This document shows positions 20,211-31,500 of a stretch of 64,000 nt of DNA, piece after piece. The stretch's first letter is position 1; every line of letters starts with the position of its first letter. The notes beneath the pieces are model-generated. The model was given only the letters and a program-made list of their open reading frames with translations, made no database searches and was not told where the DNA came from. Made by a program: the position numbers and the translations under genes. The stretch is from Aspidiotus rigidus (taxonomy: Eukaryota > Arthropoda > Insecta > Hemiptera > Diaspididae), in NCBI GenBank assembly GCA_035079385.1, contig JAVHKY010000059.1, forward strand, positions 670,001-734,000, written 5' to 3'.

Positions 20211-23200
20211 CTTTCCCTTAACCTTATTCTCTACTCCTAATCTTCCACGCAGCTCAACAAATTGGGTCTTCGGTAATGCTTTCGTCATTATGTCTGCAAT
20301 TTGCTGATTTGTAGGAACGTATCTCAGGTCAATGTTCCCTTCCACATACTCTCTGCGCATAAAGTGATAACGCACATCAATATGCTTGGTTCGACTATGG
20401 AAAAGCGGATTCTTTGCAAGCTTTATGGCACTCTGGTTGTCGATTTGAAGGACTGGAATTTCAGCCAAATCCGTGATCTCACGTAATAGTCGATTGAGCC
20501 AAATGATGCTTTTGGTTCCTTCACATCCAGCAACATATTCTGCCTCTGTGGTAGATAAAGCAACAATTTTCTGCTTTGTACTCTGCCATACAACAGCTCC
20601 ACCTCCATACAGGCAAACAACTCCTGATCTGGACTTTCTTGTTTTCACATCTCCAGCATAGTCAGAATCACAGAATGCTTCAATACTTCTGGGCTTTCCC
20701 TTGAACAGAATCCCATAATTAGTAGTTCCATTGAGATACCGCATGATTCTCTTGACTCGGCTCCAGTCTTGCACCGTTGGTTTATCCAGCTTCTCTGATA
20801 CAATACTAACAGAGTAACCAATATCTGGTCTAGTGGCTATTGCTAGAAACATCAATTTTCCAACAGCTTGACGAAATTTCACGTTTTCTCCAAGATCTGA
20901 TTCATCTGTATTCTCATAGTTTTCGCATGGAGTTGCAACCGGTTTACTGTCATTCATTTGGAATATGGTGAGAACTTTCTTTATATAATGAGATTGATTG
21001 ATGAAGATTGACCCGTCATCCTTTTTCAATATTTCCATTCCTAGGAACATATCAGGATTATTAACTTTCACTTTGAAAAATCTTCTCATCTCTTCAATGA
21101 ATTTTTTCATCTCGGCTTTGTTATCACCTATCACCATACCGTCATCCACATATATAACTACAATCAATTTTCCAGTCTTCTGCACTCGATAGAAAAGGCA
21201 TGGATCAGCAGTGCTCACTTTCAAATTTTGTCCTTTGAGAAATAATACAAATTTCTCATTCCAACAACGTGACGACTGTTTCAATCCATATATGCTCCTT
21301 TTGAGTCGACACACTCTATGTGTTCCATCGTTGAAACCTTCTGGTTGAGTCATGTACACTTCTTCTTGCAAATCTCCATTCAGGAAAGCAGTAGTGATAT
21401 CAAACTGCAACATTTCAAGACTTTCAGTTGCGGCAACTGCAAACACAGCTCTTATGGTTTCAAAACGTGCTACTGGACTAAAAATTTCGTTATATTCTCC
21501 TGGTTTCTGCCAGTTACCCAGTGCAACCAATCTGGCTTTATATCTAGTCACATTTCCCTGAGTGTCTTCTTTCTTGCATAGGCGCCACTGATTGGCTATT
21601 ACCTTCTTTCCCACAGGTCTCTCAACCAGTTCCCACGTCTTATTTTCATGCAAAGAGTTAATTTCATCTTTCATTGCTTCTTCCCACTTTATCCAGTCAC
21701 TTGATTTGGTTGCTTGACTGTATGATTGTGGTTCATCTTGATAAGCAAGTAGAACGTAGTTATCCAACCAACCAGGTTTTTTTGTTTCTCTACGAGGACG
21801 TTGCTGCTGTTTGCTTTGGAAATCTGGGTTTGAGTCTTCATCACTCACGCTGTTTTCAGTAGTTTCAGGTTCATCACTTATACCGTTTTCAGTGGTTTCA
21901 TCTTCATCACTTGAACCACCAAGAGGAACAGTATTCACAGGTCTACTTGAGGTTTCCATAGAATTGGCTTTTACATTCTGACTACAGCTGCAACATCTGT
22001 TGAAGTGATTTGTCTCATCTTTCAGTTCAACATTACAGCTCTCTATGACTGTATCATCATCTTCTATCCAGATTCTATAACCATCCATATCTCCGCAGTA
22101 ACCCACTAGGTATCCAAGTACGCTTTTCTTTCCACCTTTTACACGTTTCTGCTTAGGAATGTGAACAGAAACTCTAGAACCAAATGCCCACAAATGTTTA
22201 ATTTGGGACTTTTTACCTGTCCACAATTCAAGTGGAGTTTTATCTTTCACTGGCGTCTTTGCTGTCCGGTTCAACACATAAGCTGCTGTCATTGCAGCCT
22301 CAGCCCACAGTTTCAAGGGTAGATCTTTCATGAACAACATGCAGTCCTTTGCTTCACTAATCGTACGGACTTCACGTTCAGCTGCCCCATTTTGTTCTGG
22401 GCAATACGGCATACTTTTACGTCTGGTAATGCCTCTGCTTTCAAGTAGTGTATCTACTTCTTTACTTTGGAATTCTCCACCTCCGTCACTCATAAATTCA
22501 ACAACCTTATGACCAGCAACATCAGCTTCATTCAGGAACGTTTCTAATTTTTTTATCACCTCTGATTTTTCTTTCAAGCAGAAAACACGGCGAAATTTGG
22601 AGAAATCATCTTTGAAGCACACATAATATAGTGACCCGCCAAGCGATTTCTCACTCATTTGTCCACACACATCCGAGTGAATGAGAGCTCCTACTGTGGT
22701 TGGTCGATCTTCTCTGGTTTTGAATGATTTTCGAGTTTGTTTTCCATAGGCGCATCCATCACAAAACATGTCACTATCATCAACAAACTTGACATTTCTC
22801 TGAGTTAGGAAGTTTTTCACATATGTTTTTGATTGATGAGCAAGGCGCTGATGCCATATGGATATTGGTAACGGTTTATCTGTATCTGCAGACCCAAGTC
22901 CAACAAATGCATCTATTTCTACATTCACACTTCTCATTTCAAGGAGGTACAAGTTGTTTGGCTGTATAGTACCATTAAGCAGAACTAGATTATTCTTCAG
23001 AAATTGGCACGTTTTTGAATTAGCACGGAATTCATATCCCTTTTTAGCCGTTTGACCAACTGATAACAGATTCTTATACAATCCAGGAACATACCAAGCA
23101 CTTTCTAGGTAATTTCGTTTCCAAGTGTTATCAATTTTTATGTCAACTTCAATTCGTCCAACACCAACAGCCTGTAGAGCTCCTTCATCGCCAAAAATAA

Positions 23201-24221
23201 CATCTATTGGCTTTGAGAACGGTTCATAGTTCACAAAATGTTCCTTGTATCCAGACATATGCCAAGTTGCACCACAATCAGAGAACCATTTGTTTCTCTC
23301 ATCCTTATCAGTACTGACCAGACATGAAACTACAAACGCATTATTTTCATACTTGGACTTCTCCGCATTCGTTGTCTTGCTTTCAGACTTCTTATCATTC
23401 TGGGTATTCTTTGCAGAATTCTCGCCCTTCTTAGGACACGATTTTATGAAATGCCCTACTTCATGGCACTTGAAACATTTACGGGGTGGCTTTGATCCTT
23501 GCTCACCACCTTTTACATTTTTCTTCGTGTCATTTTTAGGATTTACGTTAGTATAACGTCTATCTGCAGTAAATGCGATCGGTTTACTTTCACGACTTGT
23601 ATTCTGCGGTAGTCTCATTTCAATTAGACGCAATCTCTCAGTTAGCAGCGGTAGGTTTCGATTACCAACTTCAATTGATTCCCATACACTTCGAAATTCA
23701 AAGTATTGTTCTGGAAGAGTGCATATAATACGACTTAATAACACAATTTCCGGCAGTTCAGTCTGAGCTAACGCCTTCAGCTCCACATTGATTTCTCTAA
23801 ATATTCGCTCCAGGTTAGAAATATGTGCAACAACATTCTCCATCGTTGAACACGAAAAAAACGATTCGAATAAACGATCAATTTTCTGACCTGATGACTG
23901 CTCATAAACAGACAATAATTTCTTCCATATGTCTATCGCAGTTTCGCACGACGAGGTGTGGTTCTGATTATCTTGGTTCATGGATGAAATCAAAAGTAGC
24001 TGCGCCAACGAATCGGCCTTCGTGAACGAATCCATCTCAGCTTTAAATTGCTTATTTCTTTCAGCATCCTGAGAATCTTCATCTGGCTTCCTTGGTTCAA
24101 CTCTCGTGCCACAAACTACAGTCCAAACGTTATGATGTTTTAATAATAACGTTACCTGTCGTTTCCATTGCACCCAGTTATCACCAGCGAGCTTATCGAT
24201 CGAGAATTTCAGATCCGTCAT
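20205..24221 (-). CDS. Copia gag-pol polyprotein, ~1,338 residues
   Basis: The open frame starts most sensibly at the ATG at 24221-24219 (MTDLKFSIDKL); the frame extends seven codons further without an ATG. Domains in order: UBN2-type gag (about 1-210), CCHC zinc knuckle CFKCHEVGHFIKSC (about 250), and aspartic protease FSDCGATWHMSG (about 310), where the usual D-S/T-G is D-C-G. Next come the integrase zinc finger (H, H, C-DGC) near 460-500 and the integrase core, with the motifs HSDVCGQ, SDGGGEF and a glutamate in QNGAAERE. Reverse transcriptase follows from WRLCKKEDTQG to YVDDGMVIGD (about 840-1060), and RNase H with CDSDYAGD, STTEAEYVA and DNQSAI (about 1180-1310). No stop or frameshift interrupts it. 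Copia-type elements make a single polyprotein, processed in virus-like particles in the cytoplasm. Confidence 0.95.
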   Translation of the reverse strand: MTDLKFSIDKLAGDNWVQWKRQVTLLLKHHNVWTVVCGTRVEPRKPDEDSQDAERNKQFKAEMDSFTKADSLAQLLLISSMNQDNQNHTSSCETAIDIWKKLLSVYEQSSGQKIDRLFESFFSCSTMENVVAHISNLERIFREINVELKALAQTELPEIVLLSRIICTLPEQYFEFRSVWESIEVGNRNLPLLTERLRLIEMRLPQNTSRESKPIAFTADRRYTNVNPKNDTKKNVKGGEQGSKPPRKCFKCHEVGHFIKSCPKKGENSAKNTQNDKKSESKTTNAEKSKYENNAFVVSCLVSTDKDERNKWFSDCGATWHMSGYKEHFVNYEPFSKPIDVIFGDEGALQAVGVGRIEVDIKIDNTWKRNYLESAWYVPGLYKNLLSVGQTAKKGYEFRANSKTCQFLKNNLVLLNGTIQPNNLYLLEMRSVNVEIDAFVGLGSADTDKPLPISIWHQRLAHQSKTYVKNFLTQRNVKFVDDSDMFCDGCAYGKQTRKSFKTREDRPTTVGALIHSDVCGQMSEKSLGGSLYYVCFKDDFSKFRRVFCLKEKSEVIKKLETFLNEADVAGHKVVEFMSDGGGEFQSKEVDTLLESRGITRRKSMPYCPEQNGAAEREVRTISEAKDCMLFMKDLPLKLWAEAAMTAAYVLNRTAKTPVKDKTPLELWTGKKSQIKHLWAFGSRVSVHIPKQKRVKGGKKSVLGYLVGYCGDMDGYRIWIEDDDTVIESCNVELKDETNHFNRCCSCSQNVKANSMETSSRPVNTVPLGGSSDEDETTENGISDEPETTENSVSDEDSNPDFQSKQQQRPRRETKKPGWLDNYVLLAYQDEPQSYSQATKSSDWIKWEEAMKDEINSLHENKTWELVERPVGKKVIANQWRLCKKEDTQGNVTRYKARLVALGNWQKPGEYNEIFSPVARFETIRAVFAVAATESLEMLQFDITTAFLNGDLQEEVYMTQPEGFNDGTHRVCRLKRSIYGLKQSSRCWNEKFVLFLKGQNLKVSTADPCLFYRVQKTGKLIVVIYVDDGMVIGDNKAEMKKFIEEMRRFFKVKVNNPDMFLGMEILKKDDGSIFINQSHYIKKVLTIFQMNDSKPVATPCENYENTDESDLGENVKFRQAVGKLMFLAIATRPDIGYSVSIVSEKLDKPTVQDWSRVKRIMRYLNGTTNYGILFKGKPRSIEAFCDSDYAGDVKTRKSRSGVVCLYGGGAVVWQSTKQKIVALSTTEAEYVAGCEGTKSIIWLNRLLREITDLAEIPVLQIDNQSAIKLAKNPLFHSRTKHIDVRYHFMRREYVEGNIDLRYVPTNQQIADIMTKALPKTQFVELRGRLGVENKVKGKC
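20211..20220 (-). promoter_or_regulatory. Copia polypurine tract
   Basis: TAAGGGAAAG directly precedes the 3' LTR in element orientation, the expected place for plus-strand primer selection. Confidence 0.7.
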
Positions 24222-24294
24222 GATTTCTCCAATCTCCAACACGTTCGCAACAGCAGGAATTAATAATTACTTAATTCGTGACTGTAATATACGG

Positions 24295-24309
24295 GCTGGG
24301 CCCATAACC
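24295..24309 (-). promoter_or_regulatory. Copia primer-binding site
   Basis: GGTTATGGGCCCAGC immediately follows the 5' LTR in element orientation. The same class of site in insect Copia elements pairs with an internal part (half) of initiator tRNA-Met. Confidence 0.8.
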
Positions 24310-24482
24310 TATTGAAAGTTTAACATTCTACTAAGAAAAAGTCGAATCTTACTTTGCTGAGAATAATCCAAAACTATATTTCACACACTGTACAAAGATA
24401 CAATATATACAAGGTACACGCGCTGTGTACAACGACAAGGTATACCACCTTCGTCTGTGACGTCATAAGGTTACATTCAACA
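24310..24482 (-). repeat. 5' LTR of Copia element
   Basis: Reads as identical to the 3' LTR along all 173 bp. It carries the element promoter, with the CRE-like TGACGTCA and the TATA box. Confidence 0.92.
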
Positions 24483-24520
24483 ATCAATAGGTTTTTTATA
24501 GTCATAACCCTCATAACGTC
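24483..24520 (-). pseudogene. 5' fragment of the exon interrupted by Copia
   Basis: Acceptor at 24521-24522, then GA + 12 codons (RYEGYDYKKPID) to the Copia insertion site. It continues at 20032. Upstream exons of this gene were not found on the minus strand to the right. Confidence 0.6.
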
Positions 24521-24530
24521 CTGAAAAATG

Positions 24531-25479
24531 AGCCTTATCGTTATTTAATTATCAACTAAATAGTGTATGTTAGTCGCTTTGTCAAGAGGTAGCTGCTCGA
24601 TTTGCCAGTTCAAGACAGTGTTACCAGACTTTCAATTTTTCGATTTTTGTCCGGCTAGAATGGCAATTCCGTCCAGTTTGCGACGTTATTCTCCTGTACT
24701 TTAAAATATGAATTCAGCGATTTTATTTGAATCGAAGCTATCCTGGAAAATGAAATTTTAAGAGGGAATGCCCTCCGGAGTCCGCAAACGTATCTTCCGA
24801 TAGAATTCGATAATATCAAGGGTAAGTTGAAGAAATACGCTAAATTTTCTTGATATCACATTCAAAACGAAGAATAAACGCGTTATAAGCGAAAATAAAT
24901 TGTTTAGCAATCAGTTTTCTCACGGGAGATTCCTACGAATGCTTCAAAATCTTGGATATTTCTATCAGTAAGTACATATTGAAAATTAGAGAAGTCAAAT
25001 TTTAAAACCTTTCGCTGGCGCTTCTAATTGGTCAAAACCGATAACGTAAAGTAATTTCGAACTAAGATATTTTCACCGTATCTGCAGTATTCTGGCCAAC
25101 ATTTTGAAGAAATGGAATTACCCAGGGATGCGCGGCTAAAGCCGTTATTGGCTTACGTTTAAGCTTAAGCTCTTGTTTTGACCATTTCTAGGAAAGCTAA
25201 AAGACAGCAAATGAATTTTGAGACATCAGCTTTTCAGCCAATAGCCGGTCATTAGAAAATATTGATTGGTTGCAGGTAAAATTAAGCTATTATAATTAAG
25301 TTTAAGTTTTAAGCCATTATTTTTATCCATTTTGAAAAAGCTAAAATCCAGCTAATGAATTTATTGGGATTAGCTGTCAGCCAAAAGCTGAAGTTCAAGT
25401 CAATGCTAATCGGCTGCGCATCCCTGGAATTACCACTGAAATTTCGAGCCAAATTTTCTATTCAGATTTACTTGATAAT
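24531..25479. other. Mostly unassigned; one exon-like stretch at about 24768-24823
   Basis: On the + strand a short open stretch (NALRSPQTYLPIEFDNIK) ends at a strong donor (G|GTAAGT). It is phase-compatible with an acceptor at 25668-25669 that opens the frame EVDVSKYDPHYFSP. The rest contains imperfect AAGCTAAA-rich repeats (25190-25420) and no recognised feature. Confidence 0.3.
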
Positions 25480-25824
25480 TTCACGGAAAAATTCATATTT
25501 TTTTGGAATTATGGAAGTCATTCCACCCACCTGACGAGGTTTTGGAGGCCCACAATCATGTCTCCCGATCGGATTCGTTGATCAACGGTAAGATAATAGA
25601 GTATACAAAATTTCATGCTTCTATCAAAAAGTGAACGGTTTAAATATTGCTTTCACTACTCTGGTGAAGAAGTTGACGTTTCCAAGTATGACCCACATTA
25701 CTTCTCTCCGCTTGTCGAAGACTCCCGAAAATTCCTATTTATGACGTACATACCGTCAGACTCGCCGATTTCAATAACGAATGATCGTCGACTCAACATT
25801 TCAAGTGTTTCTTCAGCAATTTAG
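25480..25824 (+). CDS. Candidate exons of an unrecognised + strand gene
   Basis: 25512-25585 is open (SFHPPDEVLEAHNHVS and on) and ends at a GTAAGA donor in the same phase as the 24.82-kb donor. From 25670 (after a TTTCACTACTCTGGTGAAG-type acceptor) a frame runs VDVSKYDPHYFSPLVEDSRK, then MTYIPSDSPISI, to a TAG stop at 25822-25824. The two upstream stretches share a local resemblance (PQ-LPI-F), which may mean duplicated or mutually exclusive exons. A-rich sequence with AATAAA-type signals follows. No family was recognised and no transcript evidence exists here. Confidence 0.3.
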
Positions 25825-28544
25825 ATCAATAATTGATTACCAACGATGATACAAAGCACAACCGTTTATTCGAATGGAAGCAGATGAAACAGAAGAATAG
25901 TATTAATTTTTAAAAAATTAAGAACATTAATCATATAAATTACGAACGAATTAAACATCATGCTTCCAAAAACTAGCATAGTTCGATAACGAAAATAATT
26001 AAAAATAAAGAAAGGGGAGAGGGTGTTTTACATAGATCTGCGTTTCGTCACCGATCTTGTCATTAGATATTGTAGAATATTACAGAAAATAAAATTCAGA
26101 GTACATCATCAACATTAAATCTGAAACCAACATAAACTGTGCGCGTCTGATGAATAAAATATATTGATAAAAAAAAAAAAAATAGTTTATCGAACGAACA
26201 TAGACAAATCGCAGACTAGAAAATGGGACTTTCGCTCGAAGCTACAACTCCCCACAAAATTTTCATTGAAGAACCACGTCCTCGAGAGTACTATAATTCG
26301 TATTATTGGAAAACAATTCGACAGATATTGTTATATTTTTCAGATGAAATTTTACAGTAGTTCATTTTCAAGGTAATGACAGAAGATTGATTCGATCAAT
26401 AAAATACAAAAGCTTGGAAAGGAATTCCATCATAAAAATTCAAATCAAGAAAATACATTTTTAATTCTCTCTTCGACGACTAATATTCTTGATGAAGAAC
26501 TGAGAGTCATCATACGGTATTCCGTTTTTTTTTTTTCTTTTTCATTCGCTTAGAAAAAGTCTATGGCACGTAAATTTCAAAATAAAAACGAATACTCGAG
26601 TGATGATTGCTCTCACCGACCCAATACCGCCTGAATAAAGATTATTTAAATGTTCGAACAAAAAAAAGAAAGGTTGAAAAAATTTTAAGAAGTCTTGTCC
26701 TGATGGTTATAAAAATTTTTCTTGTTACGAGAGTTTATTTAGTCACTTCGTTGATGGAATATGTGTATTCCAAAATGTCGTGGATTTAATTGTAATTTTG
26801 AGATATATTTTTTGAAGATTTATATTTTCTGATGGTAGTGCCACCTAAAAAAACTCTTTTAATAAAAAAAAAAAAATGTAATAATATTTTCCGGTTGTTA
26901 ATTACTGTCCAGGCTCCACAAACTTACAATAGCATGGAAGTTTTCGGGCCCCTTCACAAAACGAGTAATCAACAATAGTTCCAACTAAATTTTCAGACTA
27001 GGAGTTCCCTCTTTTAACAAAACCCCAGAAAAAATTTTGATCGCGATTCTATGATTCAATATTGAATACGATGATAACAAAAAATTTAAAAAAAAACACG
27101 AGCTGTTCGAACTAAAATTCATATCGATTCATAAATGCCGACAAGTTATACACATGTAGCGAGAATTGACCAACGAAAACAAAAGAAAAAAAAAAAATCA
27201 TAAATATTCACAGTAACGAAAAATGTACACAGATAAAAACTTTAAAATTGAAATGAAATAGAAAAATTGTATCAACAGCCTGACGACAATTCATACTGTA
27301 TCCTATATACAATAAAAACAACGAATACCTAAATGAAAAGATCAAAAAAAAATCTCAATTATCACGTTATAACAAAACAATATAAAATCATCAATGTACG
27401 ACCAGAGAGAATTAATGCAAGATTTAAATTATAATAAGGTGTGTACGTAAAATTAGGTCTCGATTAGAAAAGAGAGAATTCAATATCTTGTCTGATTTTG
27501 AAAAGCTCTTCTCCGTGGAATTATCACATTTGTTATTAATGAAGAAAGAAAGAAAAAAAAAAAAATATTGAATTCACGTATTTTACCCGCATTTACGTTG
27601 AGATCTTCGGAAAACAAAAATTACACAGAAGAAAAGAACATCTTGAAAGACAATGTAATTTTCCAGCATCAAAAACAAATCCGTCTTTCTTGCTAAGCAT
27701 TGGATAACACGGCCAAAAAGAAGAAAAAAAGAGAGAATCTAAGTCTCAATGGCGTGGAGAATGTAATGAACAATATTTGGCAAAATCGAGTAACGGAAAA
27801 TGAAACATTTATACAAAAAAAAAAAGGAAGTACGGAGCTATAGTTTCCGCCCAACAAGAACAGAACAAAAAACAAAAATTTACATCTGTACAAACAGATC
27901 GTTCTATTTCCCTTCTTCTCTCTCTCGTCGCAAAAGTACTGACTAGAAAAAAACCTAAAAAAAGTACACGTTAAAAACTTTTCTTCACAATTTCATCAAT
28001 TCAGATACGTGCCTTTAAACCATGACAAACGAATGTCATCTCGAAAGTTCATTTTACAAACTTGGAATGTTATTTTTAAAATCTCCAATTTATTGAAAAA
28101 AAAATCTGATACGATGGTGAGTCTGTTCGATTTGCACATTCAACCCGAGTTCCTATATGAGTTTCTCAACCTTGGTAGGGGAATAAGATACAGTGATGTA
28201 TTCATTCGATGGGTTCGCCGAACTAGCGGCCTGGGTCAACTACAGCTCGAGACCGATTTTCCTTGGAGGACTTGATAGGACAAAAACCCAGTGATTTTCG
28301 TGAATCGAACAGATACGAAAAGTATTACTATGCTAGTAGGTAGGTAATAATGATAATAATCGCGCGAAGGAGAAGAGTAATAACCCATAGAATCATTAAA
28401 AATAGTGGGAAAAAATATTGAAAATAAAGAAAAGATAGAGCCAAAAAGTAGAGGAATGACTGTAAAAATTCTCTACTCCTGGAATAACAAGAAATCAGCC
28501 AATGTGAGATTCTGACAACTGAATTTGTTGTCAGAGCTCGTTTG
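25825..28544. other. AT-rich 3' flanks of two converging candidate genes
   Basis: Many A-runs and AATAAA-like hexamers (for example near 26090, 26155 and 26580) occur on the + strand and T-rich equivalents on the minus strand, as expected where two genes converge. The p85-like 3' UTR must start at 28544 and run left. No coding exon was supported; the frames at 26164, 26607, 27693 and 28009 look like chance. Confidence 0.4.
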
Positions 28545-31500
28545 TCATTTGGCGGTGTTCACCTTTACGTAATTACCCTCTTCGAATAAACTAGTCGTTT
28601 TGTACTTGTAGCGGTTCTCGAACACCGGATGCGCGAGAGTCGTGGTCAGCACGTCGTTATGTTCTTCCAACGAATTTTGAGAATAATGCAACACTAACGA
28701 TTTCAACGAATCGTAAATATTGTACGGTTCGGCGAATCCATAACCACGCGATGTCTCGTAGATGATACAGTGATTTACAGTGCCGTTACATCTAGAATAA
28801 TAGAAAAGAAAAGAGGAAAAAATTATTTGAAATGAAAATGGTAACGCGACGATTCCATCACCGCAGAATGAATATTAAAAGAATAAAATTCCTATCAACA
28901 AGTATAACTGACACATTTGGGAAATGAGTTTCAATGGCGAATAAATATAATTATAGTTGTATTCAAAATTTCAGACGAGGGCCAACTAGTTGAACAACAA
29001 ACTGCAAGGTCAGAATTTGTCAAAACCACTCCCATTAGCGAAAATTAACTCTAACTGTCAAACTTATAAAATGAGTGCGAGCAATACCAAAGATCTTGGG
29101 TTCGATTTAATATAAAAATAAGAGAAGTGACACAAGTGAAATCGAATACCGAGCTTGGTGGAAGATGGTATTAGACCTATAATAAGCACCCCCTTGGAAA
29201 AGTAGACAAATTATGATAATTAAAACAAGAAAATTTGAAGTTTGGAAAAATTGGCCCGCTTTACTTCTTACCTAACTCAAATTTAACTGAGGGAGTATCC
29301 ATAATATACCCTACCTCCGATTCCGATATTACTTAGATAATTAATTTCGAGGTATCATCCCCCCTATCGAGCTAAAATTTCGGTACGTCATACAAATAGA
29401 AGCAACTCTCTCTAGACATGAATGATTTGGCTAGGAACGACCCTTCTGAGTTGATTTCATCGAAAATCGATGCCAAGAATGAACATTTTTTCCATTAAAT
29501 ACACCTTCCAACAATACTCAACATTGGTTTCCAGAGAAAAAAATTTTACCGAATTTTTCGACATTTTTCAAAGAAAAATCTTACATTTTGTTGCCTATAG
29601 TCACTAAGATTTGAATGGGCGTGTTTCAAACATACAGTGCTTTCCTTTCAAATCCAAAAGCAGTGTCTTGATGAGGCTCGTTCTTAGAATTCGAAAAAAG
29701 TTTATAAATTCAGCACAGAATTTGATTAACTAGTTTAAAAAATTCTTCAAGACTTCGCAAAGGCTCTGCGATCTCCTAAAAAGCCCCGACAATGGTCTAG
29801 AAGTCTGAAAACGAAAATGATTATTTACTTGAGGGAAGGAGCAGAACTTCAAATGAGGTGGAGTTCAGCAAAAAATTATCAATGTCCGATGTTTTGAGAG
29901 GAAGGAGACTATTATTGACAAGGGGGAGGGGGAGGAGGCGCTTAAATAATTGTGGCTCAGCAAAGACTCGAAACAAGTCAATATCGAGATGATGACACGA
30001 AATCCGCTTCCGATCCCTACAAAAAACTCTCCAAGACTCGTTGAGAGTTTTTCTGTCATCCGTATCATATTTACAATACTCCATAGAGCCCGTGATTATT
30101 TGAACTCAATTTAAGCCGACCCCTTATCGGACGATGAGACTTTCGAAAGCGCTCGCACTACATTACAATGATACGATTCTCCCAATTTCGAAAAGAGCTT
30201 CGAAGATTATTCGAGTAGTGTTTTCCCCAGATCGATCGAATTCTACGCGGAACATACCAAAGTTGATGACGATTTTCGTTTGCAGGTTTCTGGACCGTTA
30301 TTGGGCTCTCCAGAAGACCATAGTATCTTGGCAAAAACTAAGAACTTCGCTCGTCGTTTAAAAATTGGAAATGATCATCCAACATCGTGAAGGCAATTCA
30401 AAAACCCTAACAATCATTATACAAGATATACTCACGAAATGGATAACGCGTACTGTCCGGTACGACTAGGACGGATCAAGAATGTTCCGTCTTTAGCACC
30501 CAATAGTAGCTTTTCCGCGTCCGCTCGCGTGCATTGGCTGTGAAACCAGGTCGCTTCGTTCGTATGCGGTCGGTCCGTATCGATGTTCAAATTTTGTAAA
30601 TTCAACGTATTGCTGGCCAACATCTGATGTATTCGCTGCAGCTTAACGCCATGCGCAAGCAACCACCTAAAATAAAGATATTATATTAAAATACCATCAA
30701 AATATGACTAACAGACGAGTCATAATTGATTACAAGTCAGAATGGTAACGTCAGCTCTCCGTTTTCTAATATATAATCCAAACCCATTCGTGGCGTAGAT
30801 ACGATTTTTCGGTGGAAGAAGGAGGCACAATTTTTTATCCAAGCAAAATTGTAAAAGATGATGAAAAATCCCCGTACCTACCCAACTGGAACCCATGATC
30901 ATGAGTAGCATGCACATCCTTTCAAAAGCTCTTCGGTCATTCACCCTACTAAAAGACGTATGTCTGCAAATTTCAAGTCAATGCATAAATTCACTCTCCT
31001 CGCAACATACCATACTCGGAGTTTTTTGTTCGATGCTCACAAGTTGCTAATTTTAAAAATTTTCCCAAATAGGTATTCAATAAGAAAAAAAAAAAGAAAA
31101 AAAATTCCATTAAATCATAATGTATAATAATGACTTACGAGGCAGCTCTTTCCTTCTGTTTGAACAGAGATATAACTTCAGGTTTTAACGTGATAAGCTC
31201 TCGCTCTAGGGTACGAGTGAACGCCACTTGTTCCCGAAGCGTTTCTTCCAACTGTTCTCTATTGTCTTCCATATTTCGCAAACGTTGACGCAACATTTGA
31301 GCATTACTGAGAATACTGGAAAGTAGAAAACAATGAGACAAATTGCACGTCTTACATGATATATATGTATCATAAAAGTTTGTGAATGGTTTCGAAATAT
31401 TGTTTTACGAATGATATTGAAAAATATGATATCTACGTTCACTTTTAGACTCTCTCGAACCCATAATCGTAGATTCTGAGAGCGAAAAATTCCTCCACAA

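Larger units (their letters stand above)
20038..24482 (-). mobile_element. Complete Ty1/Copia LTR retrotransposon, 4,445 bp, apparently very young
   Basis: Two 173-bp LTRs (20038-20210 and 24310-24482) read as identical. They are flanked by a perfect 5-bp target duplication (ATCAA at 20033-20037 and 24483-24487). Between them lies one uninterrupted gag-pol frame on the minus strand. The primer-binding site and polypurine tract sit directly beside the LTRs. All parts needed for transposition are visible, and the host exon it interrupts has no other damage. Confidence 0.93.

Noticed and set aside
20301..24025. + strand frames opposite Copia gag-pol
   Set aside because: Antisense shadows of a well-supported polyprotein.
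28009..28275. 88-residue + strand frame
   Set aside because: Antisense to the presumed 3' UTR of the p85-like gene, with no domain and no splice support.
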